This document shows positions 1-12,400 of a DNA stretch of 64,000 nucleotides, piece by piece. A program made the position numbers and the translations under genes. The notes below the pieces were generated by a model. The model made no database searches and had not been told where the DNA came from. It was given only the letters and a program-made list of their open reading frames with translations. The stretch comes from CALOBA01 sp942491465 (GTDB taxonomy: Bacteria > Pseudomonadota > Gammaproteobacteria > Chromatiales > Chromatiaceae). The DNA lies in assembly GCA_942491465.1 (NCBI GenBank), contig CALOBA010000064.1:124001-188000 (forward strand), in the 5' to 3' direction. How positions within the stretch are numbered: position 1 is the first letter of the stretch; every line of letters starts with the position of its first letter.

Positions 1-1
1 T

Positions 2-415
2 GATCTGATGGGCTCGAATCTGAAGGCGCCGTTCTTCCTGGCCCGGGCCGCGGCGCCGCTGCTGCGCGCGCGCGGAGGCTGCATCGTCAATCTGGTCGAC
101 ATCCATGCCGAGCGCCCGCTGGCCGGGCATCCGATCTACTGCATGGCCAAGGCCGGCAACGCCATGATGGTCAAGTCGCTGGCCCGCGAGCTGGGCCCCG
201 AGGTGCGCGTGAACGGGATCGCGCCGGGGGCCATCCTCTGGCCCGAGCAGGGGCTGGATGCGGCGGCCAAGACCACCATCGTGGAGCGCACCGCCCTGGA
301 GCGCGCCGGCGGCCCCGACGACATCGGGCGCACGCTGCTGTTCCTGGTGCGCGATGCGCCCTACATCACCGGCCAGATCATCGCCGTGGACGGCGGGCGG
401 ACGCTCCAGCAGTAG
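2..415 (+). CDS. Short-chain dehydrogenase/reductase, probable pteridine reductase (5'-truncated)
   Basis: This is the C-terminal part of an NAD(P)H-dependent short-chain dehydrogenase; the frame is open to the left edge, so the N-terminal cofactor-binding half lies outside. The catalytic Tyr-x3-Lys is visible as YCMAK, followed by the family stretch VNGIAPGAILWPE and a C-terminal ITGQIIAVDGG block that is standard for the fold. The GAILWPE wording after the active site is typical of the PTR1/FolM pteridine (dihydrobiopterin/dihydrofolate) reductase branch, so reduction of a pterin is the likely reaction in the cytoplasm. The gene converges on the giant adhesin gene, with a 72-bp gap. Family membership is secure; the pterin substrate is inferred. 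Confidence 0.8.
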   Translation, partial: DLMGSNLKAPFFLARAAAPLLRARGGCIVNLVDIHAERPLAGHPIYCMAKAGNAMMVKSLARELGPEVRVNGIAPGAILWPEQGLDAAAKTTIVERTALERAGGPDDIGRTLLFLVRDAPYITGQIIAVDGGRTLQQ

Positions 416-487
416 GTTGGCGCGCTGCCGACCTCGGCCGGCGTTGCGGTTGCGTGTCGCCCTGGACGGCGACACGCCCGCCGGTCA

Positions 488-3400
488 TTACCAGGGCAGG
501 CCCGCCAGCCGCGGCTCGTAGCGGTAGCCCGCACCCGGGAACGGCGGCATCGGTCCCTGCCAGTCCACTGATTGCAGGCCGTCGATGGCGGGCTCGGCCT
601 GCGGACCGGCCGTCTCCGGCGCGGCGGGCACCGGCGCGGTGGCGGCGCGGGCCTCGACCTCCAGCCCCGGCACCGACAGCTCCACCTCCACGGTCGGGCC
701 GCTGGCCTGACCCGGCAGTGGGGCATCGGCGGCCTCCCAGCCGGGGGCATCGGCCCAGCCGCAGTCCTTGCGCTCCTCGTTGCCGACCTCGACGACCACA
801 TTGCGCACCGGCGCGGGGACGCCGGCGTACGCGCCGTCGTAGCCGTCGTCTTCGAGCTGGTCTGCCGGCAGACAGATGCCCGGCTGCTCCAGGGTGTAGA
901 TCTCGATCTCATCCTGCAGCAAGGCGTCGTTGACGTCTTCCAGCTCCTCTTCCGACGCCTGCTGGACGCTGCCCGCGGCCTCGCGGCCGACGCTGCTGAG
1001 GATGATGACCTGACCGCCGAAGGTGGAGATCCGGTACTCGACCCCGCCGAAGCTGTAGATCGCCTCGGTGGCCTGGGTCAGCACGCTGTCGATGGCGCCA
1101 CTGCCGAAGGGCACGATGTAGGACTGCCCGTCGGTCGCCGCGGTGATCTGCGAGGCGATGGAGTCCACCCGCAGCGGGTCGGTCTGACCGCCGCCGATCT
1201 GGCCGTTGATCGCCTGCAGCGTGACCGTGCCGGCGCTGATGCCGTGATCGGGCGTGGTGCCAACGATATCGCCGCCGACCGCCGTGATCTGGATCGAGCC
1301 GTCGCTGCCGGCGGACAGGAAGCCCACCGAGACGGTGTTGTTGGCCAGGTACTCGATGCTGCCGCCGAGGTTCTCGGTGATGGTGCCGGCGGCCATGGTG
1401 ATGCCCTCACCGGCCGGGCCGGACGTCGGACTAGGCATGTCGGTGAAGACCCGGAGGACGCCGCCTTGCCCGGTGATGTCGGCGTTCTGGAATACGGCGT
1501 TGGCGCCGTAGAGCTCCGCGTCGCCGCTGAAGGTGATCGGCGCATTCAGGTCCAGGTTGTCGAGCAGCGCGAAGAGCTGCAGGCCGTCCGCCTCGATCCC
1601 GTCGCCGTCCACGCGGATCGCATCGGCGATGATCTGCGTCTCGCCGCCCGAGGAGCTCCCCTGCACCTCGAGGTCGCCGGCGGCGGTGATGCCGACGTCG
1701 GCATCGGCTGCGTACACCAGCTCGCTACCTTCGAGCTCGATCGGGTTGTCGATGCTGCCGATCGTTCTGCCCGCTGTAAAGTCGAAGCGCGCGGCCGCGA
1801 AGTCTTGCTCGTCGTCCCGCAGATCGAGGATGGAGCCGCCGGCGTCGAGCACCACCGCGTTGCCGTCGGCGACGCCGTTGCCATTCAGCCGTATGTCGCG
1901 CGTGGCCGTGTAGTAGAGACTGCCGGAGCCGCCCGCGCTCACGTCGCCCGCCTCCAGGTTCCCCCGGCTCTCAAGGCGCACATCGCCGCGACCGGCCAGG
2001 GCGTCGAGTACGGTGAGATTGCCGGTGCCGCGGTTGGCGATGTGGACATAGCCGTTGGGCGTTTCGATGTTCGACGCGGTCAGGTTCGCGCTACCGAACT
2101 GCTCGATGCGGATATCGCTGTCGCCGCTGGTCGCGCCGGTGATGCGCACGGCGCCGCCGAGGGTGTTGTCGAAGTCGATGTCGCCGCGATCGGTCCGCGC
2201 GCTGATGTTCGCCGCCGCCAGTTCCAGCGGCGTGCTGTCGCCGATGCCGGTATCGGCGATCAGCGCCACCGTCTGCGCCGTGACCAGGCCGCTGCCGTTG
2301 ATGGCGCCGTCGCTGTCGATGGTCACCTGGTTGCCGGCCGCGGTGGTGGTGCCGGCAAGCGCGACGTTGCCGTCGCCGCCGGTGGTCATGGTGATGTCCC
2401 CCGCACCGCCGCCGGCGGTCACCACACCAGTGACGCGCAGATCGGCGGCGCTGTTGTGCAGGGTGATGCTGCCGTTAGCGGTCAGGACCTCATCGGCCAG
2501 CAGCGTACCACCGCCCTGTTGGATGACGTCGATGTCGCCCGGGCTGTTCGTCTGCAGCATCAGGGTCAGCGTGCCGGTGCTGGTGTTGCTCAGGAAGATG
2601 TCGCTATTGTCGGTCTCGGCATCGATGACGGTGGTGAACAGGTTCAGCCGATCTGCCGCTGCGCCGCCTTGGCCCGCGGCGTCGACCCCGATGCCGCCCT
2701 TGGCGGAAAGCTGTATCTCGGCCCCCCTGACCTCGCCATCACCGTAGATCCGCCCGCGCGTCCCCGCAAGCAGGCCCAACGCCTGCAGATCGACGAGACT
2801 GCCGCCGCCATTGATCGGGTTGAGGATGTATAGATCGCCGTCGGCGATGATCAAGACACCTTCACGACCGATGATCTCCTGTTCGATGGTCACGTTGGCC
2901 TGGCCGGTGATGTCGATGGAGCCATTGGTGGTCTGCGCCAGCCTGACCAGCAGGTCCGCCGCGCCGAGTTGACGGAACACGATGTTGCCGAGATCAGTGG
3001 TCTGACCCGTTCCGGTGACGAGCTGGCCCACCTCGACGTTGCCGCTTCCCGTGGTCGGCGTATCCAGGGTGTTCGTAATCGAGATATTGCCGTCCCAGGT
3101 ATTGGCGTCGATGATCGAGGCCGCAAGCTCGAGCGGCGTGGTCGCGCCGATGCCGGTGAAGGCGTCGAGGTCGACCGTCTGCGCCGTCACTACCCCGGCA
3201 CCGTCAATGGCGCCGAGGATGGCATTCATCGTGACCGTGCGGCCGTCAGCTGTCGTTGCCCCGCCCAGCGTGATGTCTCCGGTGTCGGTCCGATAGCTGA
3301 CATCACCGCCAGTCGCGGTGACCGAGCCCGTATCGGCAATGGTGAGCGTAGCGGTATGGATATGGACACCAGCCGCACCGGTGGTGGTGACGTCGCCGCT

Positions 3401-6400
3401 GAGGGTGGTGGTGCCGCTGCCCGCGGTCTGTACCAGGCTGGCCGCCTCGATGTTGGCATCGAAGTCGACGTCGTTGGCGTTGTCGATCTCGATCGCGCCC
3501 AGTGCCTGGCCGGCGCCGACCGCGCCGGTGACTTGGATGTCGCCGCCGCTGCCGGCGTTCAGCGTCAGGCCGTTGGCCTCGGTTGCGGCGCTGTCGAGGG
3601 TGGAGGCGAAGGTGATTGGGGCGCCGGCGGTGTTGCCGTTGCCGGTGGTGGCGATGGCGACCGGCGCGTCGAGGACGACCGCGTCGTTGAAGGTGATGCC
3701 GCCCGCGCCTTGGGTGGTGATGGCGGCGCCGAGGCGGGTGCTGCCGCCGGCGTCGGTGGTGAGCGAGGCGAGCGCGGTGGCCCCGCCGAGCGCGCCGCCG
3801 ATGGTGGTGACGCCCGGACTGTTGAGGTGCAGGGCCTGGTTGCCGTCGACGGTGGCTTCGAGGTCGATGGCGTTGCCGGCGAGGGTGACGTCGCCGGTGA
3901 GGTCCACGGGTCCGCTGAGGGTGACGCCGCCGTTGGTGCCGGCGTCGACGGTGATGGCCGCCAGCGCGATGCCGGCAGTGTCGATGTCGACACCCGGCGC
4001 CGCGGTGGTGGTGACGTCGCCGCTGAGGGTGGTGGTGCCGCTGCCCGCGGTCTGTACCAGGCTGGCCGCCTCGATGTTGGCATCGAAGCCGACGTCGTTG
4101 GCGTTGTCGATCTCGATCGCGCCCAGTGCCTGGCCGGCGCCGACCGCGCCGGTGACGCGGATGTCGCCGCCGCTGCCGGCGTTCAGCGTCAGGCCGTTGG
4201 CCTCGGTTGCGGCGCTGTCGAGGGTGGAGGCGAAGGTGATTGCGGCGCCGGCGGTGTTGCCGTTGCCGGTGGTGGCGATGGCGACCGGCTCGTCGAGGAC
4301 GACCGCGTCGTTGAAGGTGATGCCGCCCGCGCCTTGGGTGGTGATGGCGGCGCCGAGGCGGGTGCTGCCGCCGGCGTCGGTGGTGAGCGAGGCGAGCGCG
4401 GTGGCCCCGCCAATGGCGCCGCCGATGGTGGTGACGCCCGGACTGTTGAGGTGCAGGGCCTGGTTGCCGTCGACGGTGGCTTCGAGGTCGATGGCGTTGC
4501 CGGCGAGGGTGACGTCGCCGGTGAGGTCCACGGGTCCGCTGAGGGTGACGCCGCCGTTGGTGCCGGCGTCGACGGTGATGGCCGCCAGCGCGATGCCGGC
4601 AGTGTCGATGTCGACACCCGGCGCCGCGGTGGTGGTGACCTCGCCGCTGAGGGTGGTGGTGCCGCTGCCCGCGGTCTGCACCAGGCTGGCCGCCTCGATG
4701 CTGGCATCGAAGCCGACGTCGTTGGCGTTGTCGATCTCGATCGCGCCCAGTGCCTGGTCGGCGCCGACCGCGCCGGTGACGCGGATATCGCCGCCGCTGC
4801 CGGCGTTCAGCGTCAGGCCGTTGGCCTCGGTTGCGGCGCTGTCGAGGGTGGAGGCGAAGGTGATTGCGGCGCCGGCGGTGTTGCCGTTGCCGGTGGTGGC
4901 GATGGCGACCGGCTCGTCGAGGACGACCGCGTCGTTGAAGGTGATGCCGCCCGCGCCTTGGGTGGTGATGGCGGCGCCGAGGCGGGTGCTGCCGCCGGCG
5001 TCGGTGGTGAGCGAGGCGAGCGCGGTGTTGCCGCCGAGCGCGCCGCCGATGGTGGTGACGCCCGGACTGTTGAGGTGCAGGGCCTGGTTGCCGTCGACGG
5101 TGGCTTCGAGGTCGATGGCGTTGCCGGCGAGGGTGACGTCGCCGGTGAGGTCCACGGGTCCGCTGAGGGTGACGCCGCCGTTGGTGCCGGCGTCGACGGT
5201 GATGGCCGCCAGCGCGATGCCGGCAGTGTCGATGTCGACACCCGGCGCCGCGGTGGTGGTGACCTCGCCGCTGAGGGTGGTGGTGCCGCTGCCCGCGGTC
5301 TGCACCAGGCTGGCCGCCTCGATGCTGGCATCGAAGCCGACGTCGTTGGCGTTGTCGATCTCGATCGCGCCCAGTGCCTGGTCGGCGCCGACCGCGCCGG
5401 TGACGCGGATGTTGCCGCCGCTGCCGGCGTTCAGCGTCAGGCCGTTGGCCTCGGTTGCGGCGCTGTCGAGGGTGGAGGCGAAGGTGATTGCGGCGCCGGC
5501 GGTGTTGCCGTTGCCGGTGGTGGCGATGGCGACCGGCGCGTCGAGGACGACCGCGTCGTTGAAGGTGACGCCGCCCGCGCCTTGGGTGGTGATGGCGGCG
5601 CCGAGGCGGGTGCTGCCGCCGGCGTCGGTGGTGAGCGAGGCGAGCGCGGTGTTGCCGCCGCGCGCGCCGCCGATGGTGGTGACGCCCGGACTGTTGAGGT
5701 GCAGGGCCTGGTTGCCGTCGACGGTGGCTTCGAGGTCGATGGCGTTGCCGGCGAGGGTGACGTCGCCGGTGAGGTCCACGGGTCCGCTGAGGGTGACGCC
5801 GCCGTTGGTGCCGGCGTCGACGGTGATGGCCGCCAGCGCGATGCCGGCAGTGTCGATGTCGACACCCGGCGCCGCGGTGGTGGTGACGTCGCCGCTGAGG
5901 GTGGTGGTGCCGCTGCCCGCGGTCTGCACCAGGCTGGCCGCCTCGATGCTGGCATCGAAGCCGACGTCGTTGGCGTTGTCGATCTCGATCGCGCCCAGTG
6001 CCTGGTCGGCGCCGACCGCGCCGGTGACGCGGATGTTGCCGCCGCTGCCGGCGTTCAGCGTCAGGCCGTTGGCCTCGGTTGCGGCGCTGTCGAGGGTGGA
6101 GGCGAAGGTGATTGCGGCGCCGGCGGTGTTGCCGTTGCCGGTGGTGGCGATGGCGACCGGCTCGTCGAGGACGACCGCGTCGTTGAAGGTGATGCCGCCC
6201 GCGCCTTGGGTGGTGATGGCGGCGCCGAGGCGGGTGCTGCCGCCGGCGTCGGTGGTGAGCGAGGCGAGCGCGGTGTCGCCGCCGAGCGCGCCGCCGATGG
6301 TGGTGACGCCCGGACTGTTGAGGTGCAGGGCCTGGTTGCCGTCGACGGTGGCTTCGAGGTCGATGGCGTTGCCGGCGAGGGTGACGTCGCCGGTGAGGTC

Positions 6401-9400
6401 CACGGGTCCGCTGAGGGTGACGCCGCCGTTGGTGCCGGCGTCGACGGTGATGGCCGCCAGCGCGATGCCGGCAGTGTCGATGTCGACACCCGGCGCCGCG
6501 GTGGTGGTGACGTCGCCGCTGAGGGTGGTGGTGCCGCTGCCCGCGGTCTGCACCAGGCTGGCCGCCTCGATGCTGGCATCGAAGTCGACGTCGTTGGCGT
6601 TGTCGATCTCGATCGCGCCCAGTGCCTGGTCGGCGCCGACCGCGCCGGTGACGCGGATGTCGCCGCCGCTGCCGGCGTTCAGCGTCAGGCCGTTGGCCTC
6701 GGTTGCGGCGCTGTCGAGGGTGGAGGCGAAGGTGATTGCGGCGCCGGCGGTGTTGCCGTTGCCGGTGGTGGCGATGGCGACCGGCTCGTCGAGGACGACC
6801 GCGTCGTTGAAGGTGATGCCGCCCGCGCCTTGGGTGGTGATGGCGGCGCCGAGGCGGGTGCTGCCGCCGGCGTCGGTGGTGAGCGAGGCGAGCGCGGTGT
6901 TGCCGCCGAGCGCGCCGCCGATGGTGGTGACGCCCGGACTGTTGAGGTGCAGGGCCTGGTTGCCGTCGACGGTGGCTTCGAGGTCGATGGCGTTGCCGGC
7001 GAGGGTGACGTCGCCGGTGAGGTCCACGGGTCCGCTGAGGGTGACGCCGCCGTTGGTGCCGGCGTCGACGGTGATGGCCGCCAGCGCGATGCCGGCAGTG
7101 TCGATGTCGACACCCGGCGCCGCGGTGGTGGTGACGTCGCCGCTGAGGGTGGTGGTGCCGCTGCCCGCGGTCTGCACCAGGCTGGCCGCCTCGATGCTGG
7201 CATCGAAGCCGACGTCGTTGGCGTTGTCGATCTCGATCGCGCCCAGTGCCTGGTCGGCGCCGACCGCGCCGGTGACGCGGATGTTGCCGCCGCTGCCGGC
7301 GTTCAGCGTCAGGCCGTTGGCCTCGGTTGCGGCGCTGTCGAGGGTGGAGGCGAAGGTGATTGCGGCGCCGGCGGTGTTGCCGTTGCCGGTGGTGGCGATG
7401 GCGACCGGCTCGTCGAGGACGACCGCGTCGTTGAAGGTGATGCCGCCCGCGCCTTGGGTGGTGATGGCGGCGCCGAGGCGGGTGCTGCCGCCGGCGTCGG
7501 TGGTGAGCGAGGCGAGCGCGGTGGCCCCGCCGAGCGCGCCGCCGATGGTGGTGACGCCCGGACTGTTGAGGATCAGGCCGAAGCCGCCGTCGACGGTGTT
7601 TTCCAGGTCGAGGCGGCTGCCGGCGACGGTGACGGTGCCGCTTAGGGTCACCGGGCCGTCGAGGGTGACGCCGCCGTTGCCGCCGGCGCTCAGGGTGATG
7701 GCCGCCAGGTCGATGGCGTCGGCGGTGACGTCGATGCCGTCGTCGTCGTCGGTGGTGACGTTGCCGTCGAGGTCGACGCTGCCGGCGCTGACGATCTCCA
7801 GGGAGCCCAGCGCACCGCTCGCGCCGATGGCGCCGCTCGCACTGATGGCGCCGGTGCCGGCGGTCAACGTCAGGGCGTTGGACTCCGTGCCCTCGCTGTC
7901 GATGCTGGTGAAGGCGATGGCGGCGTCGCTGGTGGCGATGGCGACCGTCTCGTTGAGCTGCGCCGCGTCGTTGAAGGCGATGGCGCCGGTGGTGGTGATG
8001 TCGGCATCGATCTCGGTGCTGCCGCCGGCGTCGGTGGTGAGCGAGGCGAGCGGCGTGGCCCCGCCAATGGCGCCGCCGAGGCTGGTGACGCCCGGACTGT
8101 TGAGGATCAGGCCGAAGCCGCCGTCGACGGTGTTTTCCAGGTCGAGGCGGCTGCCGGCGACGGTGACGGTGCCGCTTAGGGTCACCGGGCCGTCGAGGGT
8201 GACGCCGCCGTTGCCGCCGGCGCTCAGGGTGATGGCCGCCAGGTCGATGGCGTCGGCGGTGACGTCGATGCCGTCGTCGCCGTCGGTGGTGACGTTGCCG
8301 TCGAGGTCGACGCTGCCGGCGCTGACGATCTCCAGGGAGCCCAGCGCACCGCTCGCGCCGATGGCGCCGCTCGCACGGATGGCGCCGGTGCCGGCGGTCA
8401 ACGTCAGGGCGTTGGACTCCGTGCCCTCGCTGTCGATGCTGGTGAAGGCGATGGCGGCGTTGCTGGTGGCGATGGCGACCGTCTCGTTGAGCTGCACCGC
8501 GTCGTTGAAGGCGATGGCGCCGGTGGTGGTGATGTCGGCATCGATCTCGGTGCTGCCGCTGGCGTCGGTGGTGAGCGAGGCGAGCGGGGTGTCCCCGCCG
8601 ATGGCGCCGCCGAGGCTGGTGATGCCCTGGCTGTTGAGGATCAGATCAACGTCGCCATCGACGCTGCCGTCTAGGCTGATGGATTTTCCGACCAGGGTGG
8701 CATGGCCGCCGAGGTCGATGTCACCGGTCAGGCTGAGGTCGCCGTTCTCGCCGGTGTCGATGGTGATCTCGGACAGGGCGATGTTGGTGGCGTCGATGTC
8801 GACACCCGAGGTGCCGTCGGTGCTGATGCGGCTGCCGCCGAGATCCACCGTCGTGACATTGCTGACGACAAGGTACTTCATGGTTCCCTCGCCGTCGCTA
8901 GACTCGCCGGTGCCGATCGCCCCGTTGATGGTGACGATCTCCAAATCTCTCAGTGTCAGACCCCAGTTTTCCCCGGTCTCCGCGTCGATGCGGCCAGTGA
9001 CGGTGAAATTGAATGGGTTTCCAGGCGTGGCGCCATTGGAGCTGATGATCACATCCGCGCCGATCACCAGGTCGCCGGAGAAGGAATATGCCCCGTCGAT
9101 GACGAGATCAGCATCTAGGAAGTTGGCGCCCGCAACCACGGGGACACGCCCATCGGGCGCCAGTGATTCCAACGTGATGCTGGGATCATCGTTGATGCTC
9201 CCTGTGCCGTATATCGTGCGCAGCTCGTAGGCGTCTGCCAAAGAGACGCCCACCGATTGCAGGGTGCCAGGAGCGCTGCCGTCGGCGGTCTGGAACCAGA
9301 TGGTCCCGTCGTTTCCTCCGCTGCCGACGGTCTCGAAGGTATTGTTGCTCAAGAAGCCGACATCACCGTTGAAGGTGATATCGCCGCCATGAGTGCGAAT

Positions 9401-12400
9401 GTCGGCATTGTTGAGGTAAATCTCCGGGTCATCTACGACACCCTGGGCTGCGGTGATGGTGACATCACCGGTTGTCTCGATGTCGCCGGTGAGGTCCACC
9501 TGTCTGTCGGCGCGGATCTCGACGCTCTCCGCATCGATCGCCGCGACCGTGGCGGTGTCGGATTCTGCGATGCTGAAGGCACCGATGGTCCCGACGGCGC
9601 CCGTCGTCACGTCCTGCTCACCGGCATCGAGGGTCAGATCAAAGCCGCCGCCGTCCACGGCGCCGAGCGTGATCGCCCCGCCGCCAACCGCCGGGTCCGC
9701 ATCCGTCGGATCGGTATCGATGGCGACGTCGCTGCCCAGGGTGAGCGCACTGTCGAGGCTGACCTCGGCGTTCGTGGTCGCGATGCCGGCAAACAGGTTG
9801 ATGGCCGTCGCCGCATCGGCGTCGAGTCCGCCGGTGAACTGGAAGTCGCCGGGCGTCGTCGCGTCACCGACGGTGAGCGTGCCGCTGCTCTGCAGCCTGG
9901 TGGCCCCGCCGATGTCGTTGTCGTCGCCGCTCAGCGTCAGTGCAAAGCTGCTGCCGCTCTCGGTGGTCAGCCCATCGAGCTGCAGATTGCCGGTGATGAC
10001 CACGGGGCCCGTGGGCGCCTCCAGGGTCCCGGCGTTGCGGCCCAGCGCCAGCGTGCCCGCGGTGACCGCGTCGAGGTCGACGTTGCCGGCGTCGGCGATG
10101 GTCAACCCGTGGGTGCCGCCGGCCACGTCGCCGAGGGTGATGGTGCCGGTGCCGGCGTCGAAGCTGGTGTCGCCGCCCAGCGTGAGCGCGCGGTCCATGG
10201 TGATGACGGCGTCCGTGGCGGCGATCTCGCCGCGCAGCGTGACCGTCGTCGGGTCGGCGGTCACGATCAGGCCGCCGGTGAAGGTGGAGCTGTCGCCCAC
10301 GCCGCCGCCGAGGCTCAGCGCGCCGCTGCTCTGCAGGGTGGTCTGGCCGCCGATGACGTTGGCGTCGCCGCCGAGCGTCAGGGCAAAGCCGCTGCCGGCC
10401 TCGGTGGTCAGGCCGTCGAGCTGCAGATTGCCGGTGATGTCCACCAGGCCCGTGGGCGCCTCCAGGGTCCCGGCGTTGCGCCCCAGCGCCAGCGTGCCCG
10501 CGGTGACCGCGTCGAGGTTGAGGTTGCCGGCGTCGGCGATGGTCAGCCCGTTTGTGCCGCCGGCCACGTCGCCGAGGGTGATGGTGCCGGTGCCGGCGTC
10601 GAAGCTGGTGTCGCCGCCGAGCGTGAGTGCGCGGTCCATGGTGATGACGGCGTTGGTAGCGGCGATGTCGCCGCGCAGCGTGACCGTCGTCGGGGCTGCG
10701 GTCACGATCAGACCGCCGGTGAAGGTGGAACTGTCGTCGTCGCCGCCGCCGAGGGTCAGCGCGCCGCTGCTCTGCAGGGTGGTCTGGCCGCCGATGATGT
10801 TGGCGTCGCCGCTCAGCGTCAGGGCAAAGGTGCTGTTGGCCTCGGTGGTCAGGCCGCCGAGCTGCAGGTTGCCGGTGATGTCCACCAGGCCCGTGGGCGC
10901 CTCCAGCGTCCCGTCGTTGCGGCCGAGGGCGAGCGTGCCCGCGGTGACCGCGTCGAGGTTGAGGTTGCCGGCGTCGGCGATGGTCAGCCCGTTTGTGCCG
11001 CCGCTGACCTCGCCGAGGGTGATGGTGCCGGTGCCGGCGTCGAAGCTGGTGTCGCCGCCGAGGGTGAGTGCGCGGTGGATGGTGATCGGGCTGTCGGTGG
11101 CGGCGATGGCGCCTTGCAGCGTGACCGTCGTCGGGGCGGCGGTGACGATCAGGCCGCCGGTGAAGGTGAAGCTGTCGGTGGCGCCACCACCGAGCTGAAG
11201 TGAGCCGGCGTGGCCGAAGGTGGTCTCCCCCGCAATGGTGGTTTGCGGGCCGGCCAGGCTGAGCGTGTAGCTGCCGTCGCCGGTGCTCAGGGCGTCCATA
11301 GCCGCGTTCAGATCGAGGCCGCCGGCGACGGCCAGCGCGGCCGTGCGCCCGTCGGCGATGCTCAGGTCCGCGGCGGTGATGCCGGCGAAGTCGGTCTGCC
11401 CGCTGCTGGTGACGGTGACGGTGCCCAGGCGGCGGTGGTCGGTGGCGCCCAGGTCGCCGTCGAAGTCGGCGCTGCCGGTGCCGAGGGCGAGGGTCAGGTC
11501 CTCGGCGCTGGTGGCGGTGAGCGCGTCGAGCGTGCCGTTGACGGCCAGGTTGGCCGCGGTGCCGGTGTTGGTGATGGTGAGGTGGTCGCTCAGGGTGACG
11601 GCGCCGTCGTCCGCTGTCGCCCCTCCGGGACCGTTCAGGGTCAGACCATGGCCGCTCAGGTCCAGCTCGACGCTGCCGGCGTCGGCAGTGTTGTTGCCGA
11701 AGCCGATGCCGGCGGCGGTGATCGTCCGGGCGCCGGTGCCGGCGAGTTGCACGTCGCTGGCGAAGCGCAGAGCGCCCAGCGCGCTGGTGTTGCCGATGTC
11801 GGCGTTGATCGGGATTGCGCCGCTGGCCTGGCTCAGCACCAGGCCGTGGGTGCCGTCGGCATCGATGCCGGTGTAGGCGTCGACGGTGTCGGCGATGGCG
11901 ATGGTGGCAGTGCCGGTGGCGCTGATGCTGCTGTCGCCGTCCACCAGCACCGGGCGGTGGAAGGCGACGCTGTCGACGGCGACCTCGATGACGGCGTCAT
12001 CGAGGATGATGGCGGTGACGCCGGCGGCGGTGATGGAGACGCCGGGGGCGGCGCTGGTGGCGATGGTGCCCGAGAGCCTGGTCGTGCCGTCGCCGCCGGT
12101 CTGGCTCAGACTCGCGGCGCTGAGGCCGTCGGCGAAGCTCAGGTTGGCCGCGCCTTCGATCAGGATGGCGCCGAAGGGGTCGGTGTCGGTGCCGACCGCG
12201 CCGACGAAGGTGACGTCGCCCAAGGCGTCGACGGTTAGCCTGTGGGTCGTGCCGTCCGTGATGACGGTATCGTTGAAGGTCAGCAGTCCTTGGGTCGCGC
12301 CGTCAACGAACTTGAAGAGCACGTCGCCGCCGATGACCACGCTGCGGTCGTACTCCAGACCCTCGTCGGTGTTCGGAATCGGGATGGTGCCGCTGAGCGT

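Noticed and set aside
3388..7565. CRISPR-like periodicity
   Set aside because: Units are 624 bp, contiguous and in-frame coding with no spacers, so this is a protein repeat, not a CRISPR array.
2969..9230. Two very long plus-strand open frames (about 1558 and 1970 codons) opposite tpsA
   Set aside because: They are mirror products of the GC-rich in-frame repeats; they have no secretion signal, ribosome-binding site or family motif, while the minus strand has a full TPS architecture.
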